Shown: positions 59,285 to 64,000 of the stretch, in pieces
Layout: every line of letters starts with the position of its first letter
How positions within the stretch are numbered: the first letter of the stretch is position 1
Origin: Marininema mesophilum
GTDB lineage: Bacteria > Bacillota > Bacilli > Thermoactinomycetales > DSM-45169
Assembly: GCF_900106775.1 (NCBI RefSeq)
Contig: NZ_FNNQ01000005.1
Location: forward strand, 1-64,000
Direction of reading: 5' to 3'
Length of the DNA stretch: 64,000 nucleotides
Notes under the pieces: model-generated
Database searches by the model: none
Seen by the model: only the letters and a program-made list of their open reading frames with translations
What the model was told of the DNA's origin: nothing
Translations under genes and position numbers: made by a program

Positions 59285-60091
59285 TTATAACAAGAACATC
59301 CAAAACAGAATGGCCACTGCAAAACGATACAAGGCAAAGGGTGTTAACTTCACTTTAGAGATCAATTTCAAGAAGGTGACGATGGCAAACAATGCTACTA
59401 AGAATGCGGTAATAAAACCGGCTACAAACATCGGGATATCCGAAGTCGATAAAACACCCCAACTTTTATAGAGATCTAATCCACTTGCTGCAATCATCAT
59501 CGGAACCGCCACAATAAAGGTAAACTCCGCCGCTACGCGATGGCTCATCCCAACGAGTAATCCTCCTGAGATCGTTGATCCTGAGCGGGAGAAACCAGGC
59601 CATAAGGCAAGACATTGAAAGAATCCGATACCAATTGCCTGCTTGTATGTCACTTGATCCAGTGTCTCTGTCACCGCTGGCCGAGAAAACTTTTCTGCAA
59701 AAATCATTAAAATACCGCCCGCTATTAGGGCAAGAATTACGGTTTGCATATTTTCACCAAAGAGATATTCCTTAATCCAGTCCCGAGCCAGTAAGCCCAA
59801 TACCGTAGCGGGCAACATCGCTAAAAGTACATGGATGATATTTAGTTTGCCGGCACCAGTGTCTGGCCCTGGTGCCTTGGCAAGTCCCACTATGCTTAGT
59901 AACCGTCGCCAAAAGACGACTACGACTGCCAGAATCGACCCTAATTGGACCACTACTTCAAATGTCTTTACTCGCTCTCCTGTAAAGTTCATCAGATCCG
60001 CTGCCATAATCATGTGCCCCGTTGATGAAACCGGGAGAAACTCCGTCAGGCCTTCAACCAATCCAAGAATAATTGCCTTGATGATTTCCAT
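59285..60091 (-). CDS. uppP: Undecaprenyl-diphosphatase UppP (BacA)
   Basis: 268 aa, eight helices. The two family motifs are seen: EGLTEFLPVSSTGH and PGFSRSGSTISGGL, with the active-site residues. It recycles undecaprenyl pyrophosphate for cell-wall synthesis and gives bacitracin resistance. Single gene. Confidence 0.96.
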   Translation of the reverse strand: MEIIKAIILGLVEGLTEFLPVSSTGHMIMAADLMNFTGERVKTFEVVVQLGSILAVVVVFWRRLLSIVGLAKAPGPDTGAGKLNIIHVLLAMLPATVLGLLARDWIKEYLFGENMQTVILALIAGGILMIFAEKFSRPAVTETLDQVTYKQAIGIGFFQCLALWPGFSRSGSTISGGLLVGMSHRVAAEFTFIVAVPMMIAASGLDLYKSWGVLSTSDIPMFVAGFITAFLVALFAIVTFLKLISKVKLTPFALYRFAVAILFWMFLL

Positions 60092-60349
60092 GAACTCTGG
60101 TCAACTCCAATCTCCATTCTATAAAGCTTTCACTCTCCTCATCGATTGTAAACGGAAGTAACCTTTTTGACCATGCAAACCTTTGACGAATGAATTTTCT
60201 GTAATTCTTCATTTATCCTCTAAACATCTACTTATCTATACTTACCATCAGAATATAATCTCTCTCTACTACTCACTCTCATTTACGACCCACTTTACAG
60301 ATGCTACATTAACAGATAAACCATTTCAATTAAAAAGGGAGGAAAATCA

Positions 60350-61564
60350 TTGCAATCCTCACGGATCACAATCTCACTATTATCTGGATTACTTGCTTTA
60401 ATGATTGCAATGGGAATTGGACGTTTCGCATATACTCCACTCCTGCCTCCTATGCAACAAGCTCTTCATTTCTCGGATAGCATTGCTGGTTACCTAGCAG
60501 CGAGTAACTATCTAGGCTATTTACTAGGAGCTATTTTTGCAGGGGCGATGGGTTGGCAACATCAGCGCCTTCTTCTTCTCCGTATCAGTTTAGTGATAAA
60601 TATTGCAACCACTGGACTAATCGGATGCACAACGAGTATCAATCTATGGATTCTTCTTCGTTTTATATCGGGTGTTACTTGTGCCATGGTTTTTGTCTTT
60701 GTTTCTGGGATCGTACTCGACCATTTGGCTAAGCATCAGCGCATGAGCTTAGCTGGGTGGTTATATAGCGGCGTCGGTTTAGGAATCGCTATCAGCGGTT
60801 TAGCCGTCCCCTTCCTCGTCCAGAGATGGGATTGGGATGGGGCTTGGTTGGGGCTGATGATTTTGTGTGTTGTGCTAGTAGGTATCGTATGGTGGGGGCT
60901 ACGAGAATCGACCGATCCGGATCCCAAAAACACGCCTGATCCTACTGGCATAGCTTCTCCTCCTCAATCGCCACCAACGAAGTCCTTCATCTGGGTAATG
61001 ATAGCCTATGGATGCGAAGGACTTGGGTATATTGTAACGGGGACCTTCCTAGTCGCTTTAGCGGCAGAGACTCCTTCCCTTGCTCACAACCCGCCGTCCC
61101 TCAGCTGGGTGATTGCAGGCATAGCAGCCTTTCCATCGTGTATTATCTGGTCCTGGCTCGCAAAGCACTGGGGATACTTGCAAACCCTCATTGTCATTTT
61201 CCTTTTGCAAGCCTTCGGTATATTTTTACCCGTACTTCAACCCAATGCAGTGGGTATCTATGGTAGTTCCCTACTCTTTGGAGCCACTTTTATGGGAATT
61301 AGTACATTAACGACCGCTTGGGGACGACAACTCTCTCCCGTCCATAGCAGTCGAATCATCGGCTACTTTACTGCCGTATTCGGTGCTGGTCAGATGATAG
61401 GCCCTATTGGCGCAGGCCTTCTCACGGATTACACCCATAGCTACTCGTTATCCTTAGCGATTGCTAGTAGTGTGTTACTACTTGGAGCTTCGTGTTTATT
61501 CATCCAGTATATGTACCATAGAAAAAAACAACAAAAATCCGCTAAATTGATTGTACACGGTTGA
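60350..61564 (+). CDS. YbfB/YjiJ family MFS transporter
   Basis: 404 aa with 12 helices. The start is a TTG with GGGAGG 8 bases upstream. The N-terminal ISLLSGLLALMIAMGIGRFA and YTPLLPPMQQALHFSDSIAG are the YbfB signature, followed by AASNYLGYLLGAIFAGAMGW. Substrate unknown. Transcribed with the following nitronate monooxygenase gene (80 bases). Confidence 0.88.
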   Translation: MQSSRITISLLSGLLALMIAMGIGRFAYTPLLPPMQQALHFSDSIAGYLAASNYLGYLLGAIFAGAMGWQHQRLLLLRISLVINIATTGLIGCTTSINLWILLRFISGVTCAMVFVFVSGIVLDHLAKHQRMSLAGWLYSGVGLGIAISGLAVPFLVQRWDWDGAWLGLMILCVVLVGIVWWGLRESTDPDPKNTPDPTGIASPPQSPPTKSFIWVMIAYGCEGLGYIVTGTFLVALAAETPSLAHNPPSLSWVIAGIAAFPSCIIWSWLAKHWGYLQTLIVIFLLQAFGIFLPVLQPNAVGIYGSSLLFGATFMGISTLTTAWGRQLSPVHSSRIIGYFTAVFGAGQMIGPIGAGLLTDYTHSYSLSLAIASSVLLLGASCLFIQYMYHRKKQQKSAKLIVHG

Positions 61565-61644
61565 TTTTCATTAACAAAACAACCCTATTATCAGGTAAAA
61601 CATCGAAAAAAATCAACTGATCTATAAAAAGGGAGAGGATTCTC

Positions 61645-62721
61645 ATGAGTTGGAAACAAACCACTCTGACAGAAGCACTCAATCTCTCGATCCCGATCAT
61701 TCAGGCAGGAATGGCTGGGGGGATAACATCACCTGAGCTGGTGGCTACCGTCTCCAATCTTGGTGGACTGGGTACTTTAGGAGCAGGCTATTTATCTCCA
61801 GAAAAGATACGTAAAAGTATCCACGCGATTCGGGAGAAAACTTCCCGCCCATTTTCTGTAAATCTTTTTATTCCCTCTCCGCATCACGTCGACACTGCTA
61901 GTATTGCTCGTATGAAAAAACATCTACAATCCTTTGAGGGTGCCCTTGGCGTTTCACAACTGGAAAAGACGCCTAATCAAGAGCTCTCTTTTTCCGATCA
62001 AGTAGCTGTGGTGCTTGAGGAAAAGGTACCTATTTTTAGTTTCACCTTCGGTATCCCCTCCGCTGACATTCTTCAAGAATTGAAAAAGAATCAGACCTTC
62101 CTTATCGGCACAGCCACAACCGTAGAAGAAGCCGTCGTTTTGGAAGAACGCGGGGTGGATGTGATTGTTGCACAAGGAAGTGAGGCAGGTGGACACCGAG
62201 GTACTTTCCAGCCCAGCGAAACACTCCCTCTCATCGGAACCGTTGCCCTGGTTCCACAAATAGTGGATCAGGTTTCCGTTCCTGTCATCGCTTCTGGTGG
62301 AATCATGGATAGCCGAGGGGTACTTGCCAGCCTCACATTAGGAGCAGCAGGTGTCCAATTGGGATCCGCCTTTCTGACAACCATAGAAAGCAATGCTCAT
62401 TCGCAACACAAAAAAGCCCTCATGGAGAGTCGAGACAGTAGCACGATGATCACCACTGCTTTTTCTGGTCGACCCGCACGAGGGGTACATAATCAATTTA
62501 TCGAGGAGATGAACTCCTATTCTGGAACCATCCCACCTTATCCCATCCAAAATAACCTGACTAAACCATTGCGCAACATTGCGGCTCAGCAAGACAATCC
62601 TGAATTTATGTCCCTCTTCGGTGGACAAGCTGCTTCTTTATCTCGCATAGAGTCCGCCAAAGAGCTGATTCAGCGTATAGAACAAGAAGTGACGGAACAA
62701 TTACGGCGTCTCTCACGCTAA
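61645..62721 (+). CDS. Nitronate monooxygenase (2-nitropropane dioxygenase family)
   Basis: 358 aa FMN-dependent TIM barrel. Start region IPIIQAGMAGGITSPELVAT, GGLGTLGAGYLSPEKIR, then SEAGGHRGTF (active-site His) and VIASGGIMDSRGVLASLTLG for FMN phosphate. It oxidises alkyl nitronates or related nitro compounds. SD AAGGGAGAGG. It ends 3 bases before the convergent cysteine desulfurase stop with no terminator between. Confidence 0.92.
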   Translation: MSWKQTTLTEALNLSIPIIQAGMAGGITSPELVATVSNLGGLGTLGAGYLSPEKIRKSIHAIREKTSRPFSVNLFIPSPHHVDTASIARMKKHLQSFEGALGVSQLEKTPNQELSFSDQVAVVLEEKVPIFSFTFGIPSADILQELKKNQTFLIGTATTVEEAVVLEERGVDVIVAQGSEAGGHRGTFQPSETLPLIGTVALVPQIVDQVSVPVIASGGIMDSRGVLASLTLGAAGVQLGSAFLTTIESNAHSQHKKALMESRDSSTMITTAFSGRPARGVHNQFIEEMNSYSGTIPPYPIQNNLTKPLRNIAAQQDNPEFMSLFGGQAASLSRIESAKELIQRIEQEVTEQLRRLSR

Positions 62722-62724
62722 TCC

Positions 62725-63867
62725 TCAGTTCCTTCGTAGCCGCTTCACCACATGAGCCACCGTTCGTGCGGCCTCTGCTACTTGCTCCGGCGTATTGCCT
62801 AATCCAAAGCTAAACCGAATCGCCGAGCGAATAATGGCTTCAGGGAGTTTCATCGCCTTTAATACATGAGAAATCTCCAACGTTCCCGATGTACAGGCTG
62901 AACCACTTGCACAAGCGATTCCTTCGATATCCAGGTTCATCAGTACCGTTTCTGTCTCTGTACCAGGAAAACTTACATTGAGGATATGGGGCAAGTACTC
63001 AGTGGGATGACCATTGATCTGAAACTCGATTCCAGCGTTTCTCCACTCAGCCAACATCGCATCACGACAACAGGTGACTGCATCGCGATGCTTCTGACGA
63101 TGAGCCGTTGCGATTTGAGCCGCTTTACCAAAGCCAACAATGCCAGGAACATTTTCCGTCCCTGCTCGGCGACGTCTCTCTTGTTGTCCCCCATACATTT
63201 GGGGCCATGGATTGACACCCTCAGCGAGCCAGAGAGCACCTACTCCTTTAGGACCGTTGATCTTATGAGAAGAGATGGTCACAAGATCCACAGGGTACTC
63301 TCGCACATCGATATCAATTACCCCGTAGGCTTGTACCGCATCGATATGAAACCAAGCACCGCTTTCATGAGCAATAGCACCTAGTTCCTGAATCGGCTGG
63401 ATAGTCCCTACTTCGTTGTTCCCCATCATGATGCTAACCAATGCCGTGCTCTCATCAACCACCTGACGTAGGTCCTCTGGGGCTACACGGCCTGTCTCAT
63501 CTACAGGTAGGATGGTTACACGGAACCCCAACCGTTCTAGATACGAACAAGTATCCAACACCGCATGATGTTCCACAGCAGAGGTTATAACGTGATCTCG
63601 TCCCCTCTCTCTGCGTGCCAATGCGGAACCAACCAACGCTAGATTATCTGCCTCGGTACCCCCACTCGTGAACAATAATTGTCCTGGATTGGCAACCAAC
63701 CCCTGTGCAACTTGATCCCGCGCCTGATCAATCGCATTCCGAATCTCACGCCCAAAACTGTGGATACTGGACGGATTGCCAAACCGTTCCTCTAAATAGG
63801 GAAGCATCGCTTCCTTCACTTCAGGGTGGATCGGTGTTGTTGCCGCATGATCCAAATAAATCGCCAT
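62725..63867 (-). CDS. iscS: Cysteine desulfurase (IscS/NifS type, YrvO)
   Basis: 380 aa PLP enzyme. YLDHAATTPIHPEVKEAML, the HH motif SAVEHHAVLDTC, SHKINGPKGVGALW (Schiff-base Lys at about residue 203) and the catalytic loop ACASGSACTSG (Cys at about 325). It delivers sulfur for tRNA thiolation and Fe-S clusters. In Bacillus the same gene lies between cymR and mnmA; here cymR precedes it, but mnmA is not on the other side. Confidence 0.95.
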   Translation of the reverse strand: MAIYLDHAATTPIHPEVKEAMLPYLEERFGNPSSIHSFGREIRNAIDQARDQVAQGLVANPGQLLFTSGGTEADNLALVGSALARRERGRDHVITSAVEHHAVLDTCSYLERLGFRVTILPVDETGRVAPEDLRQVVDESTALVSIMMGNNEVGTIQPIQELGAIAHESGAWFHIDAVQAYGVIDIDVREYPVDLVTISSHKINGPKGVGALWLAEGVNPWPQMYGGQQERRRRAGTENVPGIVGFGKAAQIATAHRQKHRDAVTCCRDAMLAEWRNAGIEFQINGHPTEYLPHILNVSFPGTETETVLMNLDIEGIACASGSACTSGTLEISHVLKAMKLPEAIIRSAIRFSFGLGNTPEQVAEAARTVAHVVKRLRRN

Positions 63868-63882
63868 AATTTCTCCCTGCCT

Positions 63883-64000
63883 TTAAATATAAAACATGTA
63901 AGAGTCATCACTATCTGAGGATTGATTGTTTAAGTCAGCCAATGTGGTGTTATCCAACACCTCGGCAATCGCATCACGGATTTTTTTCCATAATTGCCGC
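63883..64000 (-). CDS. cymR: CymR cysteine metabolism repressor, C-terminal end (runs off right edge)
   Basis: The last 38 codons of a frame: LWKKIRDAIAEVLDNTTLAD, followed by SDDSYMFYI and stop. This is the conserved tail of CymR, an Rrf2-family repressor that works with CysK. It is immediately upstream of the cysteine desulfurase gene on the same strand. The DNA-binding part is outside the window. Confidence 0.85.
   Translation of the reverse strand, partial: RQLWKKIRDAIAEVLDNTTLADLNNQSSDSDDSYMFYI

Overview
The window looks like the chromosome of a spore-forming Bacillota of moderate GC, most like Thermoactinomycetaceae or other Bacillales. The evidence is a sporulation sigma factor (sigK), many Shine-Dalgarno (SD) led GTG/TTG starts, an FMN riboswitch, an alanine T-box, and a Bacillus-like gene order (cymR-cysteine desulfurase ... 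recD2-yrrD-alaS-ireB-ruvX-yrzB-mltG). A complete ectoine locus (synthesis, uptake and hydrolysis) suggests a salt- or drought-tolerant organism. The genus cannot be fixed from sequence alone.

Layout. 1-1030: an IS200/IS605 element (tnpA plus a tnpB that runs off the left edge), next to a frameshifted ETX/MTX2-type toxin gene. 2420-3590: an Rrf2 regulator and two very small genes. 3794-12846: sigK followed by an island of about 8.3 kb. The last codons of sigK occur again at 12786-12843 with only synonymous differences, which looks like attL/attR of an element that integrated into, and restored, the 3' end of sigK. Inside are two secreted aerolysin-like toxin candidates, three tandem copies of a secreted protein family, an HNH/LHH-like toxin tip with an immunity-gene stub, decayed transporter, pilin and intron fragments, and a run of tiny overlapping phage-type genes. 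No intact integrase was seen.

13148-18226: a LysM protein, then a likely peptide quorum-sensing pair (HTH-TPR regulator overlapping a 45-aa secreted propeptide gene), facing an immune-inhibitor-A (M6) metalloprotease. 18619-25817: an MFS transporter, a small orphan membrane or bacteriocin-like gene, a fructose-type PTS operon with its PRD activator and a cre site, and an amidase. 25913-36178: ectoine hydrolase, a PLP enzyme of the cystathionine gamma-synthase family, a divergent PucR regulator, ehuABCD importer genes and ectABC. 36428-40546: a 25-aa peptide gene, riboswitch-controlled ribU, a class B PBP and an LLM flavoprotein.

40622-51963: a housekeeping block on the minus strand (two mltG paralogues, two DUF1292 proteins, ruvX, ireB, T-box/alaS, an AI-2E family exporter, yrrD, recD2). 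52049-62721: a more variable block (methyltransferase, ArsR-like regulator, ClpP pseudogene, epimerase, ABC exporter, secreted DUF4855-like protein, uppP, MFS, nitronate monooxygenase) that occupies the place where mnmA would be expected. 62725-64000: cysteine desulfurase and the end of cymR.

The strongest candidates for something undescribed are the sigK 3'-end island, the regulator/propeptide pair beside the M6 protease, and the ectoine degradation operon with its unusual PLP enzyme and SD-supported near-cognate start codons.
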